Shown here one piece after another: positions 46,287-55,609 of a DNA stretch of 64,000 bases (positions within the stretch are counted from its first letter, which is position 1; every line of letters starts with the position of its first letter). The notes beneath the pieces are model-generated. The model saw only the letters and a list, made by a program, of their open reading frames with translations. It searched no databases and was not told where the DNA came from. The stretch is taken from the NCBI GenBank assembly GCA_019115455.1, contig DXDN01000025.1, positions 1 to 64,000 on the forward strand, in the 5' to 3' direction. The position numbers were made by a program, and so were the translations under genes. Origin of the DNA: Candidatus Eubacterium faecigallinarum. GTDB taxonomy: Bacteria > Bacillota > Clostridia > Oscillospirales > Acutalibacteraceae.

Positions 46287-46913
46287 ATGGCAAGATATAC
46301 AGGACCTGCTTGTAAGCTTTGTCGTCGTGAGGGCAAGAAGCTTTTCCTCAAGGGTGACAGATGTTATACAAGCAAATGTGCACTCGACCGTCGTTCATAT
46401 GCGCCGGGTCAGCACGGTCAGAACAGAAAGAAGACTTCAGAGTATGGTCTTCAGCTTCGTGCAAAGCAGTCCGCTCGTCGTTACTACGGAATCAGCGAGG
46501 GACAGTTCCACAAATACTTCCTTATGGCTGAGCGCAAGGCAGGAGTTACAGGTTCAAACCTTCTCCAGATTTGTGAAAGCCGTTTGGACAATGTTGTTTA
46601 TACAGCAGGTTTCGCAAGCTCAAGAGCTCAGGCACGCCAGCTTGTAAATCATGCTCATTTCACTGTAAACGGTACGAAGGTTGATATTCCTTCTTATCTC
46701 CTTAAAGCTGGCGACGTTGTTGCCGTTAAGGATAAGAGCAAGACAACTGACGAGTTTAAGTCAATCGTTGAGTCAAATGCGTCACGTCCTGTTCCGCAGT
46801 GGGTTGATGTCAACAAGGACGCTATGGAAGCGAAAATTGTTAAGCTCCCTGATAGAGATGAGATAGCAACACCTGTTGAAGAGCATTTGATCGTTGAGTT
46901 CTACTCTAAATAA
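46287..46913 (+). CDS. rpsD: 30S ribosomal protein S4
   Basis: A 208-residue assembly-initiating protein. Starts [20 protein letters not shown], keeps the Cys-containing N-terminal motif (C-x2-C...C), and has the S4 RNA-binding domain [31 protein letters not shown]. Confidence 0.97.
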   Translation: MARYTGPACKLCRREGKKLFLKGDRCYTSKCALDRRSYAPGQHGQNRKKTSEYGLQLRAKQSARRYYGISEGQFHKYFLMAERKAGVTGSNLLQICESRLDNVVYTAGFASSRAQARQLVNHAHFTVNGTKVDIPSYLLKAGDVVAVKDKSKTTDEFKSIVESNASRPVPQWVDVNKDAMEAKIVKLPDRDEIATPVEEHLIVEFYSK

Positions 46914-46965
46914 TAGCTGAGCTGTTATTTAGCGAAAACAAATACAACATTTAGGAGGCTTTTAA

Positions 46966-47922
46966 ATGATCGAAATTGATAAGCCTAAAATCGAGATTGT
47001 AGATGTGTCTACTATCGGAAGCCGCAGCACCGGCAGATTTATTGTTGAGCCCCTTGAAAGAGGCTTCGGCACTACTCTCGGCAACAGCATGAGAAGAGTT
47101 CTTCTTTCTTCTCTTCCGGGTTATGCAATCACTTCCGTAAAGATTGATGGTGTTTTACACGAATTTTCAACAATCCCTCATGTTAAGGAAGATGTAACGG
47201 AAATCGTCCTTAATCTTAAAAATGTAATTCTTAAGATACATGACGAGAATCCTAAGACTCTTTACATTGAAGTTTCCGGCGCAGGTGAAATCACTGCCGG
47301 CGATATCAAGCATGACGCAGATGTTGAGATTCTTAATCCGGACCTTCATATCGCTTATCTTGATGAAGGTGCAAATGTAGTTATGGAGCTCACTGCCGAC
47401 CACGGCAGAGGTTATGTTCCGTGTGACAGAAACAAGCAGCTTTTGGATCTGCCCATCGGTACAATAGCAATCGACTCTATTTACACACCTGTTCTTAAGG
47501 TGAACTACACTGTTGAAAACACCCGTGTAGGTCAGCAGACCGATCTTGACAAACTCATTCTCGACATTGAGACAGACGGTACCATCCCGGCTGACGAGGC
47601 GGCTTCACTCGCCGCAAAGATTCTCAATGACCACCTTATGCTCTTTGTTGATCTTTCCGAGGAAATCGGAAATCAGGACATTATGGTTGAAAAAGACGAT
47701 GACAGCAAGGAAAAGGTTCTTGAAATGACTATTGAAGAGCTTGATCTTTCAGTTCGTTCGTTCAACTGTCTCAAGAGAGCAGGCATTAATACCGTAGAAG
47801 ATCTGATTGGTAAATCAGAAGAAGATATGATGAAAGTCAGAAACCTTGGCCGCAAGTCACTTGACGAAGTTGTTGCAAAACTTGCTTCACTCGGTTTCGG
47901 ACTCAGCAAGGAAGAGGACTAA
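46966..47922 (+). CDS. rpoA: RNA polymerase alpha subunit
   Basis: A 318-residue subunit that nucleates RNA polymerase assembly. The N-terminal domain has [20 protein letters not shown] and RVLLSSLPG. After a linker at about 225-245 the C-terminal domain ([30 protein letters not shown]) binds UP elements and activators. Confidence 0.98.
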   Translation: MIEIDKPKIEIVDVSTIGSRSTGRFIVEPLERGFGTTLGNSMRRVLLSSLPGYAITSVKIDGVLHEFSTIPHVKEDVTEIVLNLKNVILKIHDENPKTLYIEVSGAGEITAGDIKHDADVEILNPDLHIAYLDEGANVVMELTADHGRGYVPCDRNKQLLDLPIGTIAIDSIYTPVLKVNYTVENTRVGQQTDLDKLILDIETDGTIPADEAASLAAKILNDHLMLFVDLSEEIGNQDIMVEKDDDSKEKVLEMTIEELDLSVRSFNCLKRAGINTVEDLIGKSEEDMMKVRNLGRKSLDEVVAKLASLGFGLSKEED

Positions 47923-47936
47923 AGGAGGGAATTTCA

Positions 47937-48278
47937 ATGCCAGGTAGCAGAAAGCTGGGCCGCCCAACTGATCACAGAAAGGCTATGCTCAGAGGTATGG
48001 TTACTTATCTTTTAGAAAACGGCAAGATTGAAACTACCGTTACAAGAGCAAAGGAAGTTCGTGCTATGGCTGAGAAGATGATCACTCTCGGCAAAAACGA
48101 TACTCTCCATTCAAGAAGACAGGTTCTTTCTTATGTTACTAAGGAAGACGTGGCAAAGAAACTTTTTGATGAGGTTGCTCCAAAATACAGCGACAGAAAC
48201 GGCGGTTATTGCCGTATTGTCAAAACAGGCCCACGTCGCGGCGACGCAGCTGAGATGTGCATCATCGAGCTTGTTTAA
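47937..48278 (+). CDS. rplQ: 50S ribosomal protein L17
   Basis: A 113-residue protein at the tunnel exit. Starts [19 protein letters not shown], then [10 protein letters not shown] and [15 protein letters not shown]. It ends the superoperon here; no ecfA/ecfT/truA/rplM genes follow. Confidence 0.97.
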   Translation: MPGSRKLGRPTDHRKAMLRGMVTYLLENGKIETTVTRAKEVRAMAEKMITLGKNDTLHSRRQVLSYVTKEDVAKKLFDEVAPKYSDRNGGYCRIVKTGPRRGDAAEMCIIELV

Positions 48279-48297
48279 GATAATACCGAATAAATTT

Positions 48298-48324
48298 AAA
48301 GGACAGTCAGCCGACTGTCCTTTT
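48298..48324 (+). terminator. Terminator of the S10-spc-alpha superoperon
   Basis: An 8-bp core stem GGACAGTC/GACTGTCC (48301-48308 with 48313-48320), flanked by A/T pairs, is followed by TTTT. Confidence 0.88.
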
Positions 48325-48385
48325 CTTGTTATGTTTGTATATGTTTTTAGAAGTATATATATGTATAATCAATGAATATTTGCAG

Positions 48386-49726
48386 TTAAATCAAATCTGA
48401 AATTTTAAACTTTTTAAAGCATATGTATGAACTGGGCTGAGCCTCATAAAGTACACCGATGTGCTCGTCGTCCACCTGTGCCAAGCAGGAGTAAGCAAAA
48501 AATCCCTTGTTTATCTCCACCTCAGAGTACCAGTTGATACCGACGGTTCGTCCTTTAACTCTGCTGAATCTGCCTACGGTTATAACTCCGTTTTCTCTCT
48601 TCTTTTCAGAAGGGTGCGAGCAGAAGACGTAATTGCCGATACTGATGACGCTCTTCTGGCATTTCGGAGCATAAAGCGCAGTTGGCTTTGCTTTTACCCA
48701 GTGTTTGCCGTTGTCATATGAGATGGAAAGGGGAGTTTTGCCGTAATGCTTTTGTCTTCCGAGTCCGAGAATTGCCCCGTCGGGCGCCTGCACAGCCTGC
48801 CACTCGTCAATATTGCAGGAGTAGGGCTGCTGGGTCATTCTGTGCCATGTCTCTCCGTTGTCAATGCTGTATACACTGACAGTTTCCTTGCGGTCAACGT
48901 ACAGGGGCATAATAATTCTGCCGTCCTGAGCGGTAAGTCCTACGCCGGGAGCTACGCCTAAAAAAGTTCCGTCAGTTTTGATAAGGAAATCGCCTGTTAT
49001 ATCAACCGGGTCGGACCAGGTCTTTCCGTTGTCCGAGCTTTTGAGCATAAAGACATAGTTGCGCTTCGGCGCTTTCAGCGGAGCACCGAAGGTGGTCACT
49101 GCGTCAGCCTCATTACTGCCCGTCTTTCCGTTAAGATAAATATTGCCGACGTATTCGTCACCTTTGTAAAGTGAGCCTTTCCAGTCGGTCACTTTGTACT
49201 CCGTTTCATTATAGCGGTGATCCAGCACAGCGCCGTTTTCTGTGATAAGATAGAAATTCCCGTCGCGGTCATATATTACGGGATACATTTTATTTTTGTA
49301 CATAGAATACGGGATTTTCTTTTTGTCAAGCAGGCGCTTGTTGTGCAGTCCCTTGCATTCGGGATAGAAATCCACTATCATGATAACCTCGCCGTTTTGC
49401 GCCACTGCCATGCACGGGTCAATAAAAAACGCCGATGCGTAGCAGTCGTCAGTCAGCTTTGTTTCTCTTGCAGGCGGCGCCGCTATTGTCTGAATATCAG
49501 TCCAGGTTTCTCCGCCGTCGCTGCTGGTTCTTACAGCCAGTTCTATGAATCCCCAGTCTGCGCCGCAGGACTGCTTGTCAATTACTGCGATAAGAGTGTC
49601 GCCAGCCTTAACAAGGCTCGGTATCCTAAACGCTGTTCCGCCGTTAGATTCGTTGCTCTGCTGCGTCAGTTCCTTTGTGAGAAAACGCTCGTTATTGCCG
49701 CAGAAAATCAGTTTTTCGTTGTCCAT
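48386..49726 (-). CDS. Exo-alpha-sialidase-like protein (GH33, BNR repeats)
   Basis: A 446-residue six-bladed propeller predicted to release terminal sialic acids. FRIP (33-36) supplies the first arginine of the usual triad. Asp boxes SSDGGETW (68-75), SSDNGKTW, SIDNGETW and SYDNGKHW are clear. There is no signal peptide, anchor or carbohydrate-binding module, so it appears cytoplasmic, unlike most secreted bacterial sialidases. Where many sialidases have D-x-R after the first blade, this one reads DKQ. GGGGGT precedes the ATG. No nan catabolic genes adjoin it, although a YhcH-family gene lies at 7987. It may act on imported oligosaccharides. Confidence 0.8.
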   Translation of the reverse strand: MDNEKLIFCGNNERFLTKELTQQSNESNGGTAFRIPSLVKAGDTLIAVIDKQSCGADWGFIELAVRTSSDGGETWTDIQTIAAPPARETKLTDDCYASAFFIDPCMAVAQNGEVIMIVDFYPECKGLHNKRLLDKKKIPYSMYKNKMYPVIYDRDGNFYLITENGAVLDHRYNETEYKVTDWKGSLYKGDEYVGNIYLNGKTGSNEADAVTTFGAPLKAPKRNYVFMLKSSDNGKTWSDPVDITGDFLIKTDGTFLGVAPGVGLTAQDGRIIMPLYVDRKETVSVYSIDNGETWHRMTQQPYSCNIDEWQAVQAPDGAILGLGRQKHYGKTPLSISYDNGKHWVKAKPTALYAPKCQKSVISIGNYVFCSHPSEKKRENGVITVGRFSRVKGRTVGINWYSEVEINKGFFAYSCLAQVDDEHIGVLYEAQPSSYICFKKFKISDLI

Positions 49727-49826
49727 TATTTTACCCCCGTGCGGTTGTGTCTTATATATTTATATTAACTTTAAAATCATAATATCATATGCAATTGTTT
49801 TTTAAAAGACTATTTTTCCAAAACAC

Positions 49827-49855
49827 TTGAAAAAAATCTGTTAAAACTGTACAAT
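49827..49855 (+). promoter_or_regulatory. Sigma-A promoter of the iron alcohol dehydrogenase gene
   Basis: TTGAAA at 49827 and TACAAT at 49850 are separated by 17 bp. Confidence 0.75.
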
Positions 49856-49886
49856 AAAATAGAAATATTTTGAAAGGAGGAACAAA

Positions 49887-51095
49887 ATGCTCTGGACACT
49901 TAAAAAATGCTGGTATCGAATTTACCAAAGAGTTTTTAAGCTTGCAATGTGCTTTATGGACTGGTCTGAGCCTGAACTTCTTGAGGGCGCCGGCAGCATA
50001 CTTAAGCTTCCTGAATTCATTAAGGGCAAGGGTATCAGCAAGATACTTGTTGTTACCGATAAAGGATTGATGAGTCTGCATCTCCTTGACCCCTTGTTTG
50101 AAAAACTCACTGAAGTGGGAGTTGAGTATGTTGTTTTCGACGGAGTACAGCCTAATCCTACGATCCCGAATATTGAGGATTGTAAGGATATGTACGTAAA
50201 AAACGGCTGTCAGGGTATCGTGGCGTTCGGCGGCGGTTCACCTATGGACTGTGCAAAAGCCGCAGGTGCGAGAGTTGTAAAGCCTAATCAGACAGTTCGC
50301 AATATGCGCGGTCAGTTAAAGGTACATAAGAAGCTCCCGCCGTTCTTTGCTGTTCCGACAACAGCAGGTACAGGCTCCGAAACAACTGTTGCCGCAGTTG
50401 TTACCGACCCTGAAACCCATGAGAAGAACGCTATCAACGATACTTGTCTTCGTCCTAAATATGCGGTGCTTGACCCCGAGCTTACAGTAGGTCTTCCGCC
50501 GCACATTACTTCCACCACCGGTATGGACGCTCTTACCCATGCGGTAGAGGCTTATATCGGCAAGAGTAATACGAAGGACACTATCCGCGAAGCTGAGCAG
50601 GCAACCAAGCTGATCTTTGACAATATTGAAACAGCATACAATGACGGAAAGAATCTTGAAGCAAGAGGCAATATGCTTAAAGGTTCTTACCTTGCCGGAC
50701 GTGCGTTTACTCATGCCTATGTAGGTTATGTTCATGCAATTGCTCATAATCTCGGCGGTCTTTACGGTACTCCGCACGGTCTTGCCAATGCGGTTATTCT
50801 GCCGTATGTTCTTGACTACTATGCCGACGCTGCATATCCTCAGCTTGCTAAGCTGGCAGATATAGTCGGTATCGGTAAAGGACTTGATACAGCAGGTAAG
50901 GGCAAAGCCTTTATCGAAGCTATCAGAACTCTCAACAGGAATATGAATATCCCTGAAAAATTTGATTTTATCAAAGAGGAAGATATTCCGCTTCTTGTTA
51001 AGCGTGCACTCAAGGAGGGCAATCCTCTTTATCCTGTGCCGAAAATTATGGACGCTAAGGATTGCGAATCCGTTATTCGTAATTTTATGGCATAA
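49887..51095 (+). CDS. Iron-containing alcohol dehydrogenase
   Basis: A 402-residue group III NAD(P)-dependent dehydrogenase, predicted to reduce an aldehyde or oxidise an alcohol in the cytosol. Nucleotide-binding GGGSPMDCAKA and PTTAGTGSE are present, followed by the metal region TTGMDALTHAVEAY (Asp and His) and HAIAHNLGGLYGTPHGLANA (two further His). About 30 residues precede the usual start of the domain (WSEPELLEGAG), including a basic LKKCWYRIYQ segment. AAAGGAGG precedes ATG 49887. Monocistronic with its own promoter and terminator; substrate unknown. Confidence 0.9.
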   Translation: MLWTLKKCWYRIYQRVFKLAMCFMDWSEPELLEGAGSILKLPEFIKGKGISKILVVTDKGLMSLHLLDPLFEKLTEVGVEYVVFDGVQPNPTIPNIEDCKDMYVKNGCQGIVAFGGGSPMDCAKAAGARVVKPNQTVRNMRGQLKVHKKLPPFFAVPTTAGTGSETTVAAVVTDPETHEKNAINDTCLRPKYAVLDPELTVGLPPHITSTTGMDALTHAVEAYIGKSNTKDTIREAEQATKLIFDNIETAYNDGKNLEARGNMLKGSYLAGRAFTHAYVGYVHAIAHNLGGLYGTPHGLANAVILPYVLDYYADAAYPQLAKLADIVGIGKGLDTAGKGKAFIEAIRTLNRNMNIPEKFDFIKEEDIPLLVKRALKEGNPLYPVPKIMDAKDCESVIRNFMA

Positions 51096-51101
51096 AAATT
51101 T

Positions 51102-51127
51102 AAGCAGTCGTTATCGGCTGCTTATTT
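51102..51127 (+). terminator. Terminator after the iron alcohol dehydrogenase gene
   Basis: AAGCAGTCG at 51102 pairs with CGGCTGCTT (one G-U pair) across a TTAT loop and is followed by ATTTTTT. Confidence 0.82.
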
Positions 51128-51197
51128 TTTATTATAATAGTGAAAAATACTCACATAATAAATCAGTAAAATTTTATACTTAGGAAGATGAATAACA

Positions 51198-52187
51198 ATG
51201 TGTACAGCGCTGACATTTAAAACAAATGATTTATATTTCGGACGGACTCTTGACCTTGATTTCTCGTATGGCGAGGAGATTATTGTTACCCCCAGAAATT
51301 ATCCGTTCAAATTTTCCGACAAGGGTCTGATTAGCACCCATTACGCATTTATCGGCACAGCTCTTGAAGCAGAGGGCTATCCGCTTTATTATGACGCCGT
51401 GAACGAAAAGGGACTTTGCGCCGCAGGGCTCAACTTTTCTGATGAGGCTCAGTATAATGAACCGGTGACAAATAAAGATAATGTTGCCGCATTTGAATTT
51501 ATACCGTGGATACTTTGTAATTGCGCTGACTTAAAAGAGGCAAAGGCTTATATTGAGAAAATGAATTTTACCAATACTGCTTTTAGCAAAAAACTGCCGC
51601 CGGCGCTTTTGCACTGGATAATATCTGACAAAAGCGGTTCTATAACCGTTGAGTCGGTTAAGGACGGATTAAAGGTATATGACAATCCTGTGGGAGTGCT
51701 CACAAACAGCCCCGATTTTGAAAAGCAGATGCACAATCTCAGTAACTATATGTCGCTTTCGGCACAGCCGCCGCAAAACACATTTTCAAAAGCGATTGAA
51801 TTAAAAGCCTACAGCAGGGGAATGGGAGCTATCGGACTGCCGGGGGATCTCTCCTCCCAGTCAAGATTCATAAGGGCGGCGTTTGTGAAATTAAATTCCG
51901 TGTGTGAAGCCGGGGAGGAGCAGAGCGTCAGTCAGTTCTTCCATATTCTCGGCAGTGTGGACAACCAGCGTGGTTGCTGCCGCTTAGATAACGACAAGTA
52001 CGAAATAACTGTGTATTCCTGTTGTTTTAACGCCGACCGTGGCATTTATTACTATCAAACATATGACAATCACCGTATCTGCGCCGTTGATATGCGTGAG
52101 GAAAATCTTGATTCTTATGAGCTTATTCGCTATCCTATGATAAACCACGAGCAGATTTATTATCAAAACAAAGAGATTACCCGATGA
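51198..52187 (+). CDS. Choloylglycine hydrolase family protein (probable bile salt hydrolase)
   Basis: A 329-residue Ntn-hydrolase that would cleave the amide of conjugated bile acids or a related amide. The key residues of known bile salt hydrolases are all present: nucleophile Cys2 straight after Met1, R16 and D19 (GRTLDLD), N79 (GLNFSD), N170 (LTNSPDF) and R223 (SQSRFIR). There is no signal peptide, so Cys2 is exposed simply by removal of Met. Penicillin V acylase is the other known activity of the family and cannot be excluded. AGGAAG lies upstream of ATG 51198. A terminator overlaps the stop. Confidence 0.88.
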   Translation: MCTALTFKTNDLYFGRTLDLDFSYGEEIIVTPRNYPFKFSDKGLISTHYAFIGTALEAEGYPLYYDAVNEKGLCAAGLNFSDEAQYNEPVTNKDNVAAFEFIPWILCNCADLKEAKAYIEKMNFTNTAFSKKLPPALLHWIISDKSGSITVESVKDGLKVYDNPVGVLTNSPDFEKQMHNLSNYMSLSAQPPQNTFSKAIELKAYSRGMGAIGLPGDLSSQSRFIRAAFVKLNSVCEAGEEQSVSQFFHILGSVDNQRGCCRLDNDKYEITVYSCCFNADRGIYYYQTYDNHRICAVDMREENLDSYELIRYPMINHEQIYYQNKEITR

Positions 52188-52207
52188 TTTTTTCATCGGG
52201 TGTTTTT
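52179..52207 (+). terminator. Terminator overlapping the end of the bile salt hydrolase gene
   Basis: A 9-bp perfect stem ACCCGATGA/TCATCGGGT (52179-52187 with 52193-52201) contains the stop codon and is followed by GTTTTT. Confidence 0.88.
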
Positions 52208-52303
52208 ATGGGTACATATTGTTTTTTTAAAACGGACTTAGTACAACAGATTGTGTCAATATAAAAGGTGAAAATTTTATTTATTTTTTTATTTGACATT
52301 CTC

Positions 52304-52332
52304 TTGACATCGGAGCTTTACTTTAGTATAAT
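52304..52332 (+). promoter_or_regulatory. Consensus sigma-A promoter of ylxM-ffh-rpsP-khpA
   Basis: TTGACA at 52304 and TATAAT at 52327 are separated by 17 bp. A second TTGACA stands just upstream at 52293. Confidence 0.92.
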
Positions 52333-52389
52333 ACCTCTTGCTGTAAAGATTAATTGCTTTACACTTATGCTTTGAAGGGAGAGATAGTT

Positions 52390-52755
52390 GTGGCTAAAAA
52401 TCTTGAGATTCCGTTTTTGCTGGATTTTTACGGCGAAATGCTTACTCAGAAACAGCACGACTTTCTCGTATATTATTATGAAGAGGATCTCTCTCTTTCC
52501 GAAATAGCTGAAAACGAGGGCATTACACGTCAGGGAGTGCGTGATTCAATTAAGCGCGCCGAGGCACAGCTCTTTGATATGGAGAAACGTCTTGGACTTG
52601 CAAAACGCTTTAATGAAATGAAAAAGGGTATTGATGAGATCATAGAATGTGCTGAAATCATCAACGAGTATAACCTAAATCATTCGCTTTCAATGGAAAT
52701 CAACGACTGTGTTGCCCGTATAAAAACACTTGCCTCATTCCTTAAAGAGGGATAA
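52390..52755 (+). CDS. ylxM: YlxM family helix-turn-helix protein
   Basis: A 121-residue protein with a sigma-70 region 4-like helix-turn-helix. Recognised by LLDFYGEMLTQKQHDFLVYY and EDLSLSEIAENEGITRQGV. YlxM is nearly always encoded just upstream of ffh and is thought to support or modulate the signal recognition particle. The start is GTG 52390 after AGGGAGA; a longer frame overlaps the promoter region. It is 24 bp from ffh. Confidence 0.92.
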   Translation: MAKNLEIPFLLDFYGEMLTQKQHDFLVYYYEEDLSLSEIAENEGITRQGVRDSIKRAEAQLFDMEKRLGLAKRFNEMKKGIDEIIECAEIINEYNLNHSLSMEINDCVARIKTLASFLKEG

Positions 52756-52779
52756 CAAGCGTAGTCAGGAGCTGATTAT

Positions 52780-54177
52780 TTGGCATTTGAAGGATTAAGC
52801 GAACGCTTAGAAAATTCATTTAAAAAATTACGTGCCAAGGGTAAACTGACCGAATCGGACGTAAAAGCGGCAATGCGCGAGGTGCGCCTTGCTCTGCTGG
52901 AGGCTGATGTTAACTATAAGGTTGCCAAGGAATTTACCGTCAAGGTAACCGACAGAGCCATCGGTGCTGACGTTATGGAGTCGCTGACTCCCGGTCAGAT
53001 GGTTATAAAAATAGTAAACGAAGAGCTGACCGAGCTCATGGGCGGCAACGAAGCTCGCCTTGCAATAGCAAATCATCCACCCACAGTGGTTATGATGTGC
53101 GGTCTTCAGGGCAGCGGTAAGACTACTCACTCAGCAAAGCTTGCCCTTAAGCTGAAAAAAGAAGGGCACAGACCTCTGCTTGTTGCCTGCGACGTTTATC
53201 GTCCCGCAGCTATCAAGCAGCTCCAGGTAGTGGGTGAGCAAGTTGGCGTTCCTGTTTTTGAAATGGGTAACGAGAATCCCGTTCTGATAGCTCAGGAGGC
53301 AGTTAAGTTCGCCAAAGACCACGGCAACGACTATGTTTTCCTTGATACAGCAGGAAGACTTCACGTTGACGAGCAGCTTATGGAGGAACTGCAGAATATC
53401 CGTTCAACAGTACATCCCCATGAGATACTGCTGGTAATCGACGCTATGACAGGTCAGGATGCCGTTAATGTTGCCAAGAGCTTTAATGAAACACTCGGTA
53501 TTGACGGCGTGATTCTTACCAAGCTTGACGGTGACACCAGGGGCGGCGCAGCGCTTTCCGTAAGAGCTGTAACAGGTAAACCGATTAAGTTTATCGGTAC
53601 AGGCGAAAAGCTTGACAATCTTGAAACCTTCCACCCCTCACGTATGGCTTCACGTATACTCGGCATGGGCGACGTTTTGTCGTTTATCGAGAGGGCGGAG
53701 CAGTCGCTGGACGAAAAGAAAGCGGCTGAGCTGGAAAAAAAGCTGGCTAAAAACAAGTTTGACCTTAATGACCTTTTGGACCAGTTCGACCAGATCGAGC
53801 GCATGGGAAGCCTTAAGGACACTATAAAGATGATTCCGGGAATCGGCAGCAAGATCAAGGACGAGGATATTGACGAAGGCGCTTTCGGCAAATTCAGGGC
53901 AATAATCTATTCCATGACCAAGCAGGAAAGAACTCATCCGGATATAATCAACCCCTCGAGAAAACGCAGAATCGCAGCAGGCTGTGGTATGCAGGTTGAG
54001 GACGTCAACAAGCTTCTTTCACAGTTTAAGCAGATGCAGAAGATGATGAAACAGTTTGGCGGCGGCAAGGGCGGACCGAAAATGAGCAAGAAGATGCGCC
54101 GCATGATGCAGGCAAATCCCCAGATGGCTGAAAAAATGATGGGCAAAATGGGCGGCTCTAATCCGTTCGGATTTTAA
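52780..54177 (+). CDS. ffh: Signal recognition particle protein Ffh
   Basis: A 465-residue SRP54 GTPase that targets nascent membrane proteins. The NG domain has [15 protein letters not shown] (G1), DVYRPAA, DTAGRL and [13 protein letters not shown]. The C-terminal M domain is methionine-rich ([26 protein letters not shown]) and binds 4.5S/6S RNA and signal peptides. The start is TTG 52780 with CAGGAG upstream; it gives the conserved [10 protein letters not shown]-terminus. Confidence 0.96.
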   Translation: MAFEGLSERLENSFKKLRAKGKLTESDVKAAMREVRLALLEADVNYKVAKEFTVKVTDRAIGADVMESLTPGQMVIKIVNEELTELMGGNEARLAIANHPPTVVMMCGLQGSGKTTHSAKLALKLKKEGHRPLLVACDVYRPAAIKQLQVVGEQVGVPVFEMGNENPVLIAQEAVKFAKDHGNDYVFLDTAGRLHVDEQLMEELQNIRSTVHPHEILLVIDAMTGQDAVNVAKSFNETLGIDGVILTKLDGDTRGGAALSVRAVTGKPIKFIGTGEKLDNLETFHPSRMASRILGMGDVLSFIERAEQSLDEKKAAELEKKLAKNKFDLNDLLDQFDQIERMGSLKDTIKMIPGIGSKIKDEDIDEGAFGKFRAIIYSMTKQERTHPDIINPSRKRRIAAGCGMQVEDVNKLLSQFKQMQKMMKQFGGGKGGPKMSKKMRRMMQANPQMAEKMMGKMGGSNPFGF

Positions 54178-54245
54178 AACAAGTAAATAAACCTAATTTG
54201 GTTTTAATAATAAAAAAAGATTTATATTTTTTGGAGGTAATCAAA

Positions 54246-54488
54246 ATGGCAGTAAAAATCAGACTTCGTCGTATGGGCGCTAAGAAAGCTCCTTTCTATC
54301 GTGTAGTAGTTGCAGATTCAAGATATCCCCGTGACGGACGTTTCATCGAGGAAATCGGCACATATAACACAATGACCGATCCTGCTGAAATCAAAATTGA
54401 CGCCGACAAGGCTAAGAAATGGATAGCAAACGGAGCTCAGCCTACAGATACAGTTAAGAGCATTCTCAAAAAAGAAGGCATCCTTTAA
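54246..54488 (+). CDS. rpsP: 30S ribosomal protein S16
   Basis: An 80-residue early-assembly 30S protein. Recognised by [20 protein letters not shown] and [16 protein letters not shown] 54246 follows TGGAGG; an open frame from 54198 is not conserved. Confidence 0.97.
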   Translation: MAVKIRLRRMGAKKAPFYRVVVADSRYPRDGRFIEEIGTYNTMTDPAEIKIDADKAKKWIANGAQPTDTVKSILKKEGIL

Positions 54489-54530
54489 TCTTTGATTTTC
54501 TTTTACAAAGTTTAACAGGAGGTGTTTTCT

Positions 54531-54764
54531 TTGAAGGATTTGTTAATTTCCATCACTAAGGGATTAGTTAATGATCCCGACAAAGTTTCTGTTGATGTTA
54601 GCGAACCTAACGAAGAGGGCGTAACTGTTTATCATCTTCACGTAGCAGAGGATGACATGGGAAGAGTAATCGGAAAGCAGGGCAGAATTGCCAAGGCGAT
54701 CCGTGTTGTTATGCGTGCTGCGGCAACAAGAAACGACGCAAAAATATCCGTAGAAATTGACTGA
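54531..54764 (+). CDS. khpA: KH-domain RNA-binding protein KhpA
   Basis: A 77-residue single KH-domain protein (YlqC family). The GxxG-type loop lies in GRVIGKQGRIAKAIRVVMRA. KhpA pairs with KhpB (Jag) in Gram-positives and affects cell division and RNA regulation. The start is TTG 54531, seven nt after AGGAGG; it gives the expected KDLLISITKGLV start. The usual followers rimM and trmD are missing here, as a terminator comes next. Confidence 0.93.
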   Translation: MKDLLISITKGLVNDPDKVSVDVSEPNEEGVTVYHLHVAEDDMGRVIGKQGRIAKAIRVVMRAAATRNDAKISVEID

Positions 54765-54767
54765 TTA

Positions 54768-54799
54768 AAAAGGACTGTGATTTTTCACAGTCCTTTTTT
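54768..54799 (+). terminator. Terminator of ylxM-ffh-rpsP-khpA
   Basis: A stem of about 13 bp around AAAGGACTGTGA and TCACAGTCCTTT has a short T loop and ends in a T-run. Confidence 0.92.
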
Positions 54800-54836
54800 C
54801 TTTTATAGTATATATAAGTTAATACCACAAACAAAA

Positions 54837-54859
54837 AACCACCCGTAAACCGGGTGGTT
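54837..54859 (-). terminator. Terminator of hpf
   Basis: A 9-bp perfect stem AACCACCCG/CGGGTGGTT lies 7 bp past the hpf stop. On the minus strand it is followed by a T6 run. Confidence 0.88.
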
Positions 54860-54865
54860 AATTTT

Positions 54866-55414
54866 TTATCCGCAGATAAGGAGTCCGTAGCCTTTTTTGC
54901 GCTGATAAACTATCTTTGTCTGACCGTCGATTCCGAGATAAACGAAAAAGCTGTGCCCCAGCATTTCCATCTGAACAATTGCCTCGTCATCTGTCATCAT
55001 CTGAGGAGTAATTGTCTTTTTCCTTTTGATTTCAGCTGAGGAAGCGTCGTACTGCTCAAAGTCATCCATGGTTACTTCCTCTTCAAGCGGAGCGAATGCG
55101 TCTGCCAATTCATCAAGTCCGCCTTTGCGCTTTTTGTCTACCAAGTAAGTTTTAAGCTTTCTTATCTTCCTCTTGAGGTCGTCTACTGCCATATCAAGCA
55201 CCGGCTCGATTCTGTCCGCCTGTGCCTCGCCTCGGATGAAAGAACCAACATTGATAACAGTTATGTCACATTTATATCCGTCTTTAACCTTAGAAAGCGT
55301 AACGTCAAATGAGGCTGCGGGCGGCAGCATTTTCTCAATTCTCTTAAGTTCCTTGTCAATTCCGTCCTTTGTGCCCTGCTTAAGTTCAAAGCCTCTTGCC
55401 GTAATATTGATCAT
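54866..55414 (-). CDS. hpf: Ribosome hibernation promoting factor, long form
   Basis: A 182-residue protein with an N-terminal HPF/RaiA domain (about 1-95) and a C-terminal dimerisation domain (about 122-182) containing FVYLGIDGQTKIVYQRKKGYGL. Long HPF pairs ribosomes into inactive 100S dimers in starved Gram-positives. GGGAGGATG precedes the ATG at 55414. A terminator follows. Monocistronic. Confidence 0.95.
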   Translation of the reverse strand: MINITARGFELKQGTKDGIDKELKRIEKMLPPAASFDVTLSKVKDGYKCDITVINVGSFIRGEAQADRIEPVLDMAVDDLKRKIRKLKTYLVDKKRKGGLDELADAFAPLEEEVTMDDFEQYDASSAEIKRKKTITPQMMTDDEAIVQMEMLGHSFFVYLGIDGQTKIVYQRKKGYGLLICG

Positions 55415-55514
55415 AATATCATCCTCCCGATGAAGTGAATTTGATAGACGAAGTATAAATAAAATTATATTTCGCTGATTTAATTATACACCCAATCAAA
55501 TATAATTAACAGTA

Positions 55515-55543
55515 TTTACTTTGCTGGTATAATTTGATATAAT
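55515..55543 (+). promoter_or_regulatory. Probable promoter of the GH28 gene
   Basis: TTTACT at 55515 and TATAAT at 55538 are separated by 17 bp. The start site would fall on the 30-bp palindrome at 55550. Confidence 0.55.
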
Positions 55544-55549
55544 ATTATA

Positions 55550-55579
55550 AGTGAGCGTATTCATATGAATACGCTCACT
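55550..55579. promoter_or_regulatory. 30-bp perfect palindrome, probable operator of the GH28 gene
   Basis: Bases 55550-55579 equal their own reverse complement with no spacer; the half-site is AGTGAGCGTATTCAT. It begins 7 bp after the -10 box, a classic repressor position. As RNA it would fold into a hairpin at the 5' end of the message; no T-run follows, so it is not a terminator. Confidence 0.75.
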
Positions 55580-55609
55580 GTCAGTTTTATGAGAAATTCG
55601 GTGATTTCT

